Source: G963676655 sp963676655
GTDB taxonomy: Bacteria > Verrucomicrobiota > Lentisphaeria > Victivallales > Victivallaceae
DNA length: 64,000 bases
Assembly: GCA_963676655.2 (NCBI GenBank)
Contig: CAXXKX010000003.1
Location: 372,001-436,000 of the forward strand
Reading direction: 5' to 3'
Below the pieces are notes generated by a model, which was not told where the DNA came from, searched no databases, and was given only the letters and a program-made list of their open reading frames with translations. Shown in pieces: positions 9,405-17,563 of this stretch (the stretch's first letter is position 1; the number at the start of each line of letters is the position of its first letter). The translations under genes and the position numbers were made by a program.

Positions 9405-10645
9405 TCCCGGTTCTGAAAGAGCTGTCACTTGAAGCTTACGAAGATGTATTTGAGCCGGACTGGAATAAATCGGAGCCGCTGTTTCACTCCATGGGGTTCC
9501 TGTCTGAAAACTATATAGTACTGAATTCCAGGCGGGCGGAAATTGATGAAAACAGTATTGAACTTATTGTCAGGACCGCGGGAAAAATTAATGCTTCGCC
9601 TTGCCTGAAAAGACTGTTTGCCCACGGCCACTATCTGCTTTTCCGCCGCGAGAATACTCCCGGCGATATCGGCATTGACTTTCCCGATATGCTAAACGCC
9701 CTGGCGGATGAGGGTTACACCTATAATCTGCTGTTGGCAATCTCGGGCATGGATGTCAGTAAAAAATATTTTCAGACGATGGACATGCCGGAGGATGTAA
9801 TGCTCGGGGCGTTTAAAGATATTTCAATCTGGGTCGCACATTACAAACACAATTTTTCGTGTCCAGGCCTCTCCCCGCAACACCTTAATTGGGAACGCAA
9901 CCTGCTGCTTGGCGATTTGTTCCGCCTGGGGCGTCTGCAATTCCACATCCGCCCTTTCGGCGGCCGGATTACCGTTTTCAGAAACAAAGCGACACAACAG
10001 ATTCAGGCTTTCGTCAATCAAGGAATCAAAATCAACTCCTCCGGCTCATATGACGGAGTTGACGGTCAATATGATGAAAACGCCTGGGAATCGACTCTGA
10101 CCGAGGACCGGCAGCAGGCAACCGGCAATCCGCTGACCCCGCGTGGAGTGGTCATGAGAAAAACCATGTCGCTAAACCTGGCTGAATGGGACAAGGTGCT
10201 GGAAATGTATGATCCTGTCCTTAACATCCATATTCCGGCCGGTGAACGTATGGATATGCAAAGCTGTTCCGACGCAATCGATTATTCCATCAAATTTTTC
10301 GCGCAATATTTTCCTGAAAAAACTTATAAAGGCTGGGCGTGTTACACCTGGCTCTTTGATAACCAGTATGAAAAGATTCTGCCGGAGTCCAGCAATATTG
10401 TGAAGTTTCAGCGGGAATTCCACCTGTGTCCGCTTGGCGCGAGCGGAGATGAAGCCCTGAAAAGGATCTTCGGCGAAAACGTCCTGAAAAACGGAATCGA
10501 CCGGGCTCCGCGCGAAAGTTCCATGCAAAGAGCGGTAGCAGAGTTCATCGAACAGGGCGGTCGCCTGCGGCAGGCCGGCGGCTTTTTCTTGAAAGAGGAT
10601 TTACCGTGGGGGAGCCAACATTACCGGAAAACGGAATTTGTGTAA
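9395..10645 (+). CDS. GNAT_C-type acyltransferase-domain protein
   Basis: 416 residues. The second half matches the GNAT_C (DUF5596-like) pattern: LNIHIPAGERMDMQSCSDAI, then SIKFFAQYFPEKTYKGWACYTWLFD and ILPESSNIVKFQREF. The N-terminal part (GHYLLFRRENTPGDIGIDFPDM) corresponds to the NAT_N-like domain that accompanies it. The start overlaps the PIG-L gene by 10 bp, so deacetylase and acyltransferase are probably made together. The pair could exchange acyl groups on an amino sugar, but this is inferred from pairing only. No signal peptide is present, so a cytoplasmic role is likely. Confidence 0.75.
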   Translation: MQLIPVLKELSLEAYEDVFEPDWNKSEPLFHSMGFLSENYIVLNSRRAEIDENSIELIVRTAGKINASPCLKRLFAHGHYLLFRRENTPGDIGIDFPDMLNALADEGYTYNLLLAISGMDVSKKYFQTMDMPEDVMLGAFKDISIWVAHYKHNFSCPGLSPQHLNWERNLLLGDLFRLGRLQFHIRPFGGRITVFRNKATQQIQAFVNQGIKINSSGSYDGVDGQYDENAWESTLTEDRQQATGNPLTPRGVVMRKTMSLNLAEWDKVLEMYDPVLNIHIPAGERMDMQSCSDAIDYSIKFFAQYFPEKTYKGWACYTWLFDNQYEKILPESSNIVKFQREFHLCPLGASGDEALKRIFGENVLKNGIDRAPRESSMQRAVAEFIEQGGRLRQAGGFFLKEDLPWGSQHYRKTEFV

Positions 10646-10669
10646 CGGAAATATCGGGAAGATTCCAAA

Positions 10670-10771
10670 ATGAACAAAAAACCGCATAATATATTGATTC
10701 TGTGTTCGGACGAACACGCCCCGCAGGTCATGGGCTGCATGGGCGACCCGCTGGTCCGGAGCCGGGTTTAA
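10670..10771 (+). pseudogene. Sulfatase N-terminal remnant (33 codons)
   Basis: An ATG-started frame encodes a peptide beginning MNKKPHNILILCSDEHAPQV and continuing MGCMGDPLVRSRV before TAA. This is the N-terminus of an S1 sulfatase, where the motif N-I-L-x-L-x-S-D-x-H precedes G-x-x-G and then normally P-N-L/I-D. The frame ends where that P-N-x-D segment should be, and the fucosidase gene starts 21 bp later. The most likely origin is deletion of the remaining ~450 codons. It keeps one metal-binding Asp but lacks the CxPxR active site, so it cannot be functional. Confidence 0.8.
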
Positions 10772-10792
10772 AAAGAGGTTAAAAAAATTACT

Positions 10793-12073
10793 ATGTTACA
10801 GATTGACGAAAAACTGCAATGGTTTGTCGAAGCCCGCTACGGGCTTTTTATTCACTTCGGGCTGTACAGTCTGCTCGGACGCGGCGAATGGGTCATGAAC
10901 CGCGAACGGATTGAACCGGCCGAATATCGTAAACTGGCCGACCGGTTCAACCCGGTTAATTTCGATGCAGATGAAATCTGTCAGTTGGCAGTCGATGGCG
11001 GCATGAAATATATTGTTTTCACCACAATGCACCATGACGGATTCAGGATGTACGACAGTGAGTTGAGCGATTTCTGCGCGACTGAAACCGCCGCCGGCCG
11101 GGATTTTGTCGCCGAAATCATCGCGGCGGCTCGCGCGCGAGGCTTGAAGATAGGACTTTATCACAGCTTGAACAATTTATATGACCGTCCCGACGGAGTC
11201 GACGCGCTTGAAGACGATGGTAAATACCGGATTTTCATTGAAAATACTTTTGTCAGGCTCAAGGAACTGCTGACCAGATATAACCCGGTCGATATTCTAT
11301 GGTACGACGGCTGGTGGCCCTTTCACGCTGACGGCTGGCAGGCGGAGAAAATGAACGCAATGGTCCGCGCCGTGCAACCCGGGATTATTGTCAACGGACG
11401 CAACGGACTGCCCGGCGACTTCGCGACCCCGGAACAGCATTTGACCGCACCGTCACCATGGCGGCCATGGGAAGCCTGCATAACCTTGAATGACCATTGG
11501 TGTTACCATCCCGGCGACAATAACTGGAAAACGCCGTCAGGGGTCGTCAGAACACTTGTAACCTGTGCCCGGAGCCGGGGAAATCTGCTGCTTAACGTCG
11601 GTCTTGACGGAACCGGACGCATTCCGGAGAAAAACCTTGAAATTATCCGCAAAGTCGGCAGTTGGATCAAAAATGAGGGAACCGAAGCGCTTGCCGCCGA
11701 TGATATTTTTGCTTTCGACCCGACCGTCCTCAAGACCGGGGACCGCGGTGACTGGGATTCCAATGCGCAATTCAGCGCTTCGGGAAATAATTTATACGCG
11801 AGTTTCATTTATCCGCCGGAAAATGAGTGGAGCCTTACCGGCCTGGAATGCCGGGTAATAAGTGTTTCAAGGAACGGGCAGGCATTACCGTTTTACAGCA
11901 GCGGCGACCGTCTGGCAATAATGCTGCCGCCGGGATTTGCGCAGGAATTTTGTCCGGTTTTGAAGATTGAATGCGACAAACCTCCGGTCATCTACCGTCA
12001 CGGCGGGATGCGCTGGCTGCAAACCGGGCATGTACGCTATGACCCCTGCCCTCCGGATATCAGGTACACTTAA
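10793..12073 (+). CDS. Alpha-L-fucosidase, GH29 family
   Basis: 426 residues with no signal peptide, so probably cytoplasmic. Family features are ARYGLFIHFGLYSLLGRGEW, then YIVFTTMHHDGFRMYDSELSDF and VDILWYDGWW. The Asp of WYDGWW is the expected nucleophile. The protein is near the usual GH29 length and has a short C-terminal beta domain (from ~345). It would release alpha-L-fucose from oligosaccharides taken up by the transporters encoded immediately downstream; the MFS gene starts 2 bp after its stop. A sulfatase remnant directly upstream hints that the substrate was once, or elsewhere still is, a sulfated fucose-containing glycan. Confidence 0.93.
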   Translation: MLQIDEKLQWFVEARYGLFIHFGLYSLLGRGEWVMNRERIEPAEYRKLADRFNPVNFDADEICQLAVDGGMKYIVFTTMHHDGFRMYDSELSDFCATETAAGRDFVAEIIAAARARGLKIGLYHSLNNLYDRPDGVDALEDDGKYRIFIENTFVRLKELLTRYNPVDILWYDGWWPFHADGWQAEKMNAMVRAVQPGIIVNGRNGLPGDFATPEQHLTAPSPWRPWEACITLNDHWCYHPGDNNWKTPSGVVRTLVTCARSRGNLLLNVGLDGTGRIPEKNLEIIRKVGSWIKNEGTEALAADDIFAFDPTVLKTGDRGDWDSNAQFSASGNNLYASFIYPPENEWSLTGLECRVISVSRNGQALPFYSSGDRLAIMLPPGFAQEFCPVLKIECDKPPVIYRHGGMRWLQTGHVRYDPCPPDIRYT

Positions 12074-12075
12074 AC

Positions 12076-13395
12076 ATGATCAGTTCTCAGACAATAGAGG
12101 CTCATAACAAGAGTGCAAAGCTAAATGTATACGAAACAGCCATGGTTCTGGCGATTGCCGGTTTGTATTTTTTTTCCTTCTTTCAGCGGGTCGCGATACC
12201 GGGTACGATATTCAATGACCTGCAGCGTGATTTTGCTATTTCAGCGTCGGAAGTGACCAGGCTCAGCGCCATCTATCTCTTCGTCTACGCGCTGATGCAG
12301 CCGTTCGCCGGATTTCTGGCGGACCGGTTCGGGGGCATCATGGTTGTTCTGGTCAGCGGCTTGCTGCTTTGTGCCGGTTCACTCATTTTTCCGTTGTCAA
12401 ACGGTAAATGGCTGTTGTACGCGAGCCGGGCGCTGGTCGGACTGGGGGCGAGTACCATGTATTTATGCATGGTCAAAGAAACGGACCATTATTTCGGCGG
12501 TAAAAACTTTGCCCCGGTTTTCGGTTTTTTATGTTTATTGGGCTATTCCGGCGGCTTGACCGGGACCAGGCCGTTCAGAATGATGGTTGAATACACCGGC
12601 TGGCGGAATTCCTGCATCATGATCTCGGTCGCCACTTTCACGGTTCTCATCATAGCATTTCTCATAATGCTGAAAGTGAATCGTGATGCAACGGTCAGAA
12701 CCAGTCACATTTTTAGCAGCATTGGAGAAGTCCTTAAAAATAAAAAAAATTACGCGGTATTGTTGACCACCCCATTATGTTTCTCGCTTTATTTTTCCCT
12801 GCAGGCAACCATCGGAGCCAAGTTTCTGGAGGACTTTTGCGGGCTGTCTTCGCTTACCGCGGCAAATTACACTTTCGCCATGATGTTAGCCGTTATGAGC
12901 GCAATGATGTTTTCCGGAATAATCAGTCGATTGCTTGGCAACCGGCGTAAATGTTTTCTAATTTTCAATGGATTTTCGACCATGCTGGCAATGACGCTGA
13001 TGTTGTGCGGAGTCTATTTTAAATTGCCGCCGGTGATTTTTCTGCTCGGTCTGATCATGCCGGCCCTGGCATCCGGCTGCACCCCGGTGAACGTATCCTT
13101 GATGAAAGAGCTGAATGACGCGAATAAAACCGCTATTTCTGTCGGGATCATGAACACGGCAACTTATGTGATGGTCGCGATTATGTCTCAGGCAACCGGG
13201 AAAATATTGGATTTATTCAGCCGGCAGGCCGTAACCAGAAACGGCGCGACAATTTATCCTGATAACGCGTATCTGGTTCTATTTTCAGTTTTTCTGGCGG
13301 TTTCAATTATCCCCTGCGTCGCTTCGTTTTTCTGTCGGGAAACTTACGGAAAAAATACTTTCAGAAATGATCATAAACTCACACATAAAATTTAA
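12076..13395 (+). CDS. MFS transporter
   Basis: 439 residues, strongly hydrophobic, with about twelve predicted membrane segments. The loop motif GFLADRFGG is the MFS motif A between helices 2 and 3. It follows the fucosidase gene by 2 bp, pointing to co-transcription and to uptake of fucose, a fucosylated oligosaccharide or another product of this locus. It is not clearly a FucP-type permease by sequence, so no symbol is assigned. The last ~20 residues are a short basic cytoplasmic tail. Confidence 0.88.
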   Translation: MISSQTIEAHNKSAKLNVYETAMVLAIAGLYFFSFFQRVAIPGTIFNDLQRDFAISASEVTRLSAIYLFVYALMQPFAGFLADRFGGIMVVLVSGLLLCAGSLIFPLSNGKWLLYASRALVGLGASTMYLCMVKETDHYFGGKNFAPVFGFLCLLGYSGGLTGTRPFRMMVEYTGWRNSCIMISVATFTVLIIAFLIMLKVNRDATVRTSHIFSSIGEVLKNKKNYAVLLTTPLCFSLYFSLQATIGAKFLEDFCGLSSLTAANYTFAMMLAVMSAMMFSGIISRLLGNRRKCFLIFNGFSTMLAMTLMLCGVYFKLPPVIFLLGLIMPALASGCTPVNVSLMKELNDANKTAISVGIMNTATYVMVAIMSQATGKILDLFSRQAVTRNGATIYPDNAYLVLFSVFLAVSIIPCVASFFCRETYGKNTFRNDHKLTHKI

Positions 13396-13561
13396 AGCAA
13401 TAAAAATATAACATTGACAAGGAAACTGACAATATGAAAATTTGAGCTCGGGAATCTTCGGATATTCATTTTGCTGATCACTGGCTGCATGCTGAAAGGT
13501 TTTATTGTTTTTCTCCGGAAAACTTCATACTGAAAAATTAAAGAAAAGGTAAAAATTTATA

Positions 13562-15862
13562 ATGAGTTTATTGGACTGGCTGATAGTATTGATCCCTGTG
13601 GGGTTCATTTTGTATATGGGATTTCACTCCCGTAAATATATTAACGGCGTGGCTGATTTTCTTTCCGCCGGACGTATTTGCGGACGCTATGTGATCTGCG
13701 TCGCCGATATCGCCAACGCGCTCTCGATCATCGGCCTGGTCGCCTATGTCGAAATCCATTACAAAACCGGTTTTTCCCTGTCCTTCTGGCACCGGATCGT
13801 GATGCCGCTGGGCATCATCATGGCGTTGACCGGCTATTGCACTTATCGCTTTCGCGCCACCAAAGCCATGTCGCTGGGACAGTTTCTGGAAATGCGTTAC
13901 AACCGTTCCCTGCGTATTTTCGCCGCGTCTTTGCGTTCGTTATCGGAAATGCTGGCAAACATGATCATGCCCGCGATCGCCGCGCGTTTTTTCATTTATT
14001 TTCTTGGACTGCCGGGTAAAATCAACATTTTCGGGATGGAAATTCCGACCTTCATGCTGCTGATCCTGATTATTCTGAGTATCGCCATATCCATCATTTG
14101 CATGGGCGGAACTCTGGCCCTGGTAATCACTGATTCAATTCAGGGCATGATCTGTTATCCGCTGCTGGTGGTGTTTATTATATTTATCCTGTGCAATTTA
14201 TCATGGTCCAATGAAATCGTTCCGGTAATGATTGACCGGGCGCCCCATGAAAGTTTTCTAAACCCGTATGATATTTCGAATCTGCGCGACTTTAATTTGT
14301 TTTTCCTGGTTTATCTAATTTTCTCCCAGCTCACTCATCGCGCCAGTTGGATCGGGGCGGGAAATTCATCCGCGGCAAAATCACCGCATGAACAGAAAAT
14401 GGCCGGACTTCTCGGGTCTATCCGCGGCGCGATGGGACTGGTATTTTATGTCCTGATCGCCATTACGATCCTGACGGTCCTCAACCATAAAAGCTTTGCG
14501 ACTAAAGCCCGGGAAATCAGAGTCGAAGCGTCAACCCGGATCGCCGGCGAAATTGTCCAGGAGCCGACGGTCAAATCCCAGCTTATCGCAAAGATCAAAG
14601 AAATTCCCGAGCATGACCATACGGTCGGACGGGACAAGCCGCTTTCACAGAAGAAAAATCTGGATACGATATATCTTGAAACTGCTCATAATTCACTGAA
14701 AAAGGAAGAAAAAGGGGACGCCAAGTTTCAACAATTCCGCACTCTCTACCATCAGGTCATGATGGCAGTGACCATGCGCAATATCCTACCGACCGGATTA
14801 CTTGGAATGTTCTGTCTGCTGCTGGTGCTGGCAATGATCTCAACCGACGATTCGCGGATATTCAGTTCCGCCTTAACCATCGCCCAGGATGTCGTCCTGC
14901 CGCTGAAAAAGAAACCTTTTACTCCCAAACAGCATATGTGGATGCTGCGAGGCGTATCGGTCGGAGTCGGGGTATTCTTTTTCTTAGGATCATTTTTCAT
15001 GGCGCAGCTTGATTATATCAGCTTGTTTGTCGCAATCATGACGTCGATGTGGCTTGGCGGCTGCGGCCCGGTCATGATCTTCGGCCTCTACAGCCGCTTC
15101 GGCACTACAACTGGAGCGTTCGTTTCCCTCATTACCGGCATGTTCATGTCAATATCCGGCATCATGATCAAGCGCAACTGGGCAGACTTTGTTTATCCCT
15201 GGCTGCAAGAGAACAATCTGGTCGAATATGTCGGAAATTTCCTGCAAACCGTATCGTCGCCGCTCAATCCATATATTGTCTGGGAAATGAATCCGGTAAA
15301 GTGTCCGATTAATTCCTATGAATTCACTTTCATAACGATGGCGGTAACCATGGTTTTATATTGCTCCGTCTCATGGATTACCTGCCGTGAACCGTTCAAC
15401 CTGGACCGGATGCTCCATCGCGGCAAATACAATACCGACGGCAATACCGCCATCGCGACAAAATGGAGCTTCAGGACGGTTTTTTCAAAGATTATCGGGA
15501 TCACGCCGGAATACAGCCGGGGCGATAAAGTAATCGCCTGGAGTATTTTTGTTTATTCGTTCATCTACCAGTTCCTGATTATCTTTGTCCTGGTCGTGAT
15601 ATGGAATTTCTTTTCCCCGTGGCCGCTGGAGTGGTGGAGCACATATTTCCTGGTTACGATGCTGCTGGTTCCGGGAATTGTCGCGGCAATTTCAACGTTC
15701 TGGTTCGGGATCGGGGGAGCAATCGACTTGTATCGTCTGTTCAGGGATCTGAAAGTTCGTATTGTCAATCCGCTGGATGACGGCAGGGTCGAGGGACATC
15801 TCTCGCTGGCGGATAAAGCAGAACTGGAGAAAATCGATAATAATGACAGCAAAAACAGTTAA
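13562..15862 (+). CDS. Sodium/solute symporter (SSS family)
   Basis: 766 residues with many membrane helices. The SSS features are visible: an N-terminal helix followed by ADFLSAGR, then LSIIGLVAYVEIHYKTG, and GGTLALVITDSIQGMI in the region of helix 5-6. The protein is longer than usual (~500-600) because of a ~95-residue charged insertion at about 315-410 (from NHKSFATKAREIRV to FQQFRTLYHQ), plus a C-terminal extension with two or more extra helices. It likely imports a sugar or sugar acid with sodium. A 166-bp gap separates it from the MFS gene. The convergent AraC regulator ends 12 bp beyond its stop. Confidence 0.88.
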   Translation: MSLLDWLIVLIPVGFILYMGFHSRKYINGVADFLSAGRICGRYVICVADIANALSIIGLVAYVEIHYKTGFSLSFWHRIVMPLGIIMALTGYCTYRFRATKAMSLGQFLEMRYNRSLRIFAASLRSLSEMLANMIMPAIAARFFIYFLGLPGKINIFGMEIPTFMLLILIILSIAISIICMGGTLALVITDSIQGMICYPLLVVFIIFILCNLSWSNEIVPVMIDRAPHESFLNPYDISNLRDFNLFFLVYLIFSQLTHRASWIGAGNSSAAKSPHEQKMAGLLGSIRGAMGLVFYVLIAITILTVLNHKSFATKAREIRVEASTRIAGEIVQEPTVKSQLIAKIKEIPEHDHTVGRDKPLSQKKNLDTIYLETAHNSLKKEEKGDAKFQQFRTLYHQVMMAVTMRNILPTGLLGMFCLLLVLAMISTDDSRIFSSALTIAQDVVLPLKKKPFTPKQHMWMLRGVSVGVGVFFFLGSFFMAQLDYISLFVAIMTSMWLGGCGPVMIFGLYSRFGTTTGAFVSLITGMFMSISGIMIKRNWADFVYPWLQENNLVEYVGNFLQTVSSPLNPYIVWEMNPVKCPINSYEFTFITMAVTMVLYCSVSWITCREPFNLDRMLHRGKYNTDGNTAIATKWSFRTVFSKIIGITPEYSRGDKVIAWSIFVYSFIYQFLIIFVLVVIWNFFSPWPLEWWSTYFLVTMLLVPGIVAAISTFWFGIGGAIDLYRLFRDLKVRIVNPLDDGRVEGHLSLADKAELEKIDNNDSKNS

Positions 15863-15874
15863 ACCCGAAGCCGG

Positions 15875-16711
15875 TTATTTGCGCGCATTGTCGTTGGGTT
15901 CTCCCAGGCTGCGGGAGTACTCCATTGGGGTCATGCCGGTCCAACGCTTGAAGACTTTGAAAAAGAAAGGAAGAGAGTTGTAGCCCACGGCAAAAGCGAT
16001 TTCCTCGAGGGAATGAGTCGATTCACGGAGAAAATGTTTGGCCGCCAGTATACGCTGTTTCTGGAGAATTGTACTGAAATTACTGCCGGTTTCTTTTTTG
16101 ATAAGAGCCCGCAAATAGGATTCGCTGCAAGCAACGGCAAGACTCAATTGTTTGAGGCTCAGCGGCCTCTGATATTCCTGTTCGATGAAAGTCATCGCCC
16201 TTTTGACTATTTCCGAACGGTAATTCAATTGAGTTGCCGATTCCGGGAATTTATGCGGAATGGCATTATTTTTCCAGCGAATGAAACAGATGATTAATTG
16301 ACTCAGGCAGCAGGCGATAAATTCATTGTGATAAGGCAATAAATCCTCTGTTTCATGTTTTATGATTTCTAACAAGGCCTGGCCCTTCGGAAAGATATGC
16401 AAGCTGGTTTTTAAAATATTTTCAGGTAAATCACCGATAAAAAGTATATTCAAATAATCAACCGCGGCTTCGCTTTCTCCAATGAATGAATGGTCCGTTT
16501 CACCTGGAATAAAAATACTTTCCCCGGTGTTGATCACAATTCTTTCATTATCGACGTTCAAAATCAATTTTCCGTAGTCAACATATATGAACTCAACTGC
16601 AAAAATGTCATGGGAATGTACAGGATGATCATAATGAGGCCTTTTGCCCTTGTGGGAAACGTAGCAAATTCTTTTCACCAAAGCTGATTTAAAATCATAG
16701 TCGAGTCTCAT
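15875..16711 (-). CDS. AraC-family transcriptional regulator
   Basis: 278 residues. The N-terminal ~100 residues form a cupin-type sensing domain (HPVHSHDIFAVEFIYVDYGK; GESIFIPGETDHSF). The C-terminal ~100 residues hold two helix-turn-helix motifs: LSLKQLSLAVACSESYLRAL, then SLEEIAFAVGYNSLPFFFKVFKRWTGMTPMEYSRS. Such proteins are usually sugar-responsive activators. It is convergent with the symporter gene and has its own promoter just upstream. Its targets are likely the flanking carbohydrate loci, but no operator can be assigned. GGATTAGAG before ATG 16711 is an acceptable ribosome binding site. Confidence 0.92.
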   Translation of the reverse strand: MRLDYDFKSALVKRICYVSHKGKRPHYDHPVHSHDIFAVEFIYVDYGKLILNVDNERIVINTGESIFIPGETDHSFIGESEAAVDYLNILFIGDLPENILKTSLHIFPKGQALLEIIKHETEDLLPYHNEFIACCLSQLIICFIRWKNNAIPHKFPESATQLNYRSEIVKRAMTFIEQEYQRPLSLKQLSLAVACSESYLRALIKKETGSNFSTILQKQRILAAKHFLRESTHSLEEIAFAVGYNSLPFFFKVFKRWTGMTPMEYSRSLGEPNDNARK

Positions 16712-16772
16712 CTCTAATCCTTTTCTGGTTAATCCGTACGACGGACGGTGGTAACCACTTTATACATTGAGT

Positions 16773-16801
16773 ATTATAGTTTCACATTGGCTCTCCTGCA
16801 A
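16773..16801 (-). promoter_or_regulatory. Sigma-70 promoter of the AraC-type gene
   Basis: Read on the minus strand: TTGCAG (16801-16796), a 17-base spacer, then TATAAT (16778-16773). The start codon at 16711 lies about 55 bases further on. Confidence 0.55.
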
Positions 16802-17036
16802 TATGCTATATGACTTTTTAAGTACTTAAAACGCTTAAAGAGTAATCGGCCAGTCCAATCACGGGGCCTCATGCCATCCGCTCAATGTCTTTGATTTAAG
16901 CAGCTTCGCGCTTGAAATCAAAGACATCGCTACGGGCAAAATGATGTCACTGCGTCATGCGTTGCATGACCGCCGCTTCGGTGACCAGCGGTTCGTCTAA
17001 TACCGTTCACTTAACAAAAACGCCAGGAATGAATTT

Positions 17037-17226
17037 CCCTGGGAACGCGGACGTCCCGTCCGCACTAAGGGCACGTCTCGTGTCCGTAACCCTGGGAACG
17101 CGGACGTCCCGTCCGCACTAAGGGCACGTCTCGTGTCCGTAACCCTGGGAACGCGGACGTCCAGTCCGCACTAAGGGCACGTCTCGTGTCCGTAACCCTG
17201 GGAACGCGGACGTCCCGTCCGCACTA
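17037..17226. repeat. 53-bp tandem repeat, about 3.6 copies
   Basis: Copies start at 17037, 17090, 17143 and 17196 (last partial). Each unit contains two short hairpins: GCGGACG-TCC-CGTCCGC, and GGGCACG-TCT-CGTGTCC with one G-U pair. The copies are nearly identical; the third has an A for a C in the first loop region. The block lies inside the IS, between its left end and the transposase gene. The structure resembles REP/BIME-like repeats, not a CRISPR array, as there are no variable spacers. Confidence 0.9.
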
Positions 17227-17561
17227 CAAAGTCTGCCAATTAAAATAGTTAATCGCGTTCTGAGCGTTGCCGTGAAAAACAATAATCCTATAAAAAGCAG
17301 TTGACTGTTATTTTTTGATGGCTGTGTTATTGCATCTTGTTTACAAAACATAAGATATGCAACAAGTAATAATATAGCGGGCAGTAGCGCCTGCCTCGAT
17401 GAGGCTGGCGGAGAACGTAAGTATCGGTTGTTAACGTCAATCAGTGACTGAGTAATCTGCCCGTGGGTGGGATGCTTTCTCATCCCGGCGCTTTCATCGA
17501 AAGCTGCCATACTAAATACGCCCATCAAAAAAATAATCAGATAAAAGAACGGTGTTGTCAT
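17118..17561 (-). CDS. Small membrane ORF downstream of the transposase, inside the IS
   Basis: Starting at ATG 17561, two bases after the transposase stop, a 147-codon frame runs into the tandem repeats. It has hydrophobic segments near residues 3-22 (TTPFFYLIIFLMGVFSMAAF), then ALLPAILLLVAYLMFC and LLFIGLLFFTATL. The last ~35 residues (from about DGTSAFPGLRTRDVP) are translated from the 53-bp repeats, so the original C-terminus was probably shorter. It could be a passenger gene or a chance frame. I do not recognise a family. Confidence is low because no clear ribosome binding site is visible. Confidence 0.35.
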   Translation of the reverse strand: MTTPFFYLIIFLMGVFSMAAFDESAGMRKHPTHGQITQSLIDVNNRYLRSPPASSRQALLPAILLLVAYLMFCKQDAITQPSKNNSQLLFIGLLFFTATLRTRLTILIGRLCSADGTSAFPGLRTRDVPLVRTGRPRSQGYGHETCP

Positions 17562-17563
17562 AT

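Noticed and set aside
13430..13530. Possible remnant of a lipoprotein gene (ATGAAAATTTGA, then a frame reading FILLITGCML)
   Set aside because: Too short to separate from chance; no downstream homology to support it.
17037..17226. Possible CRISPR array
   Set aside because: Units are head-to-tail copies with no variable spacers, and lie within an IS.
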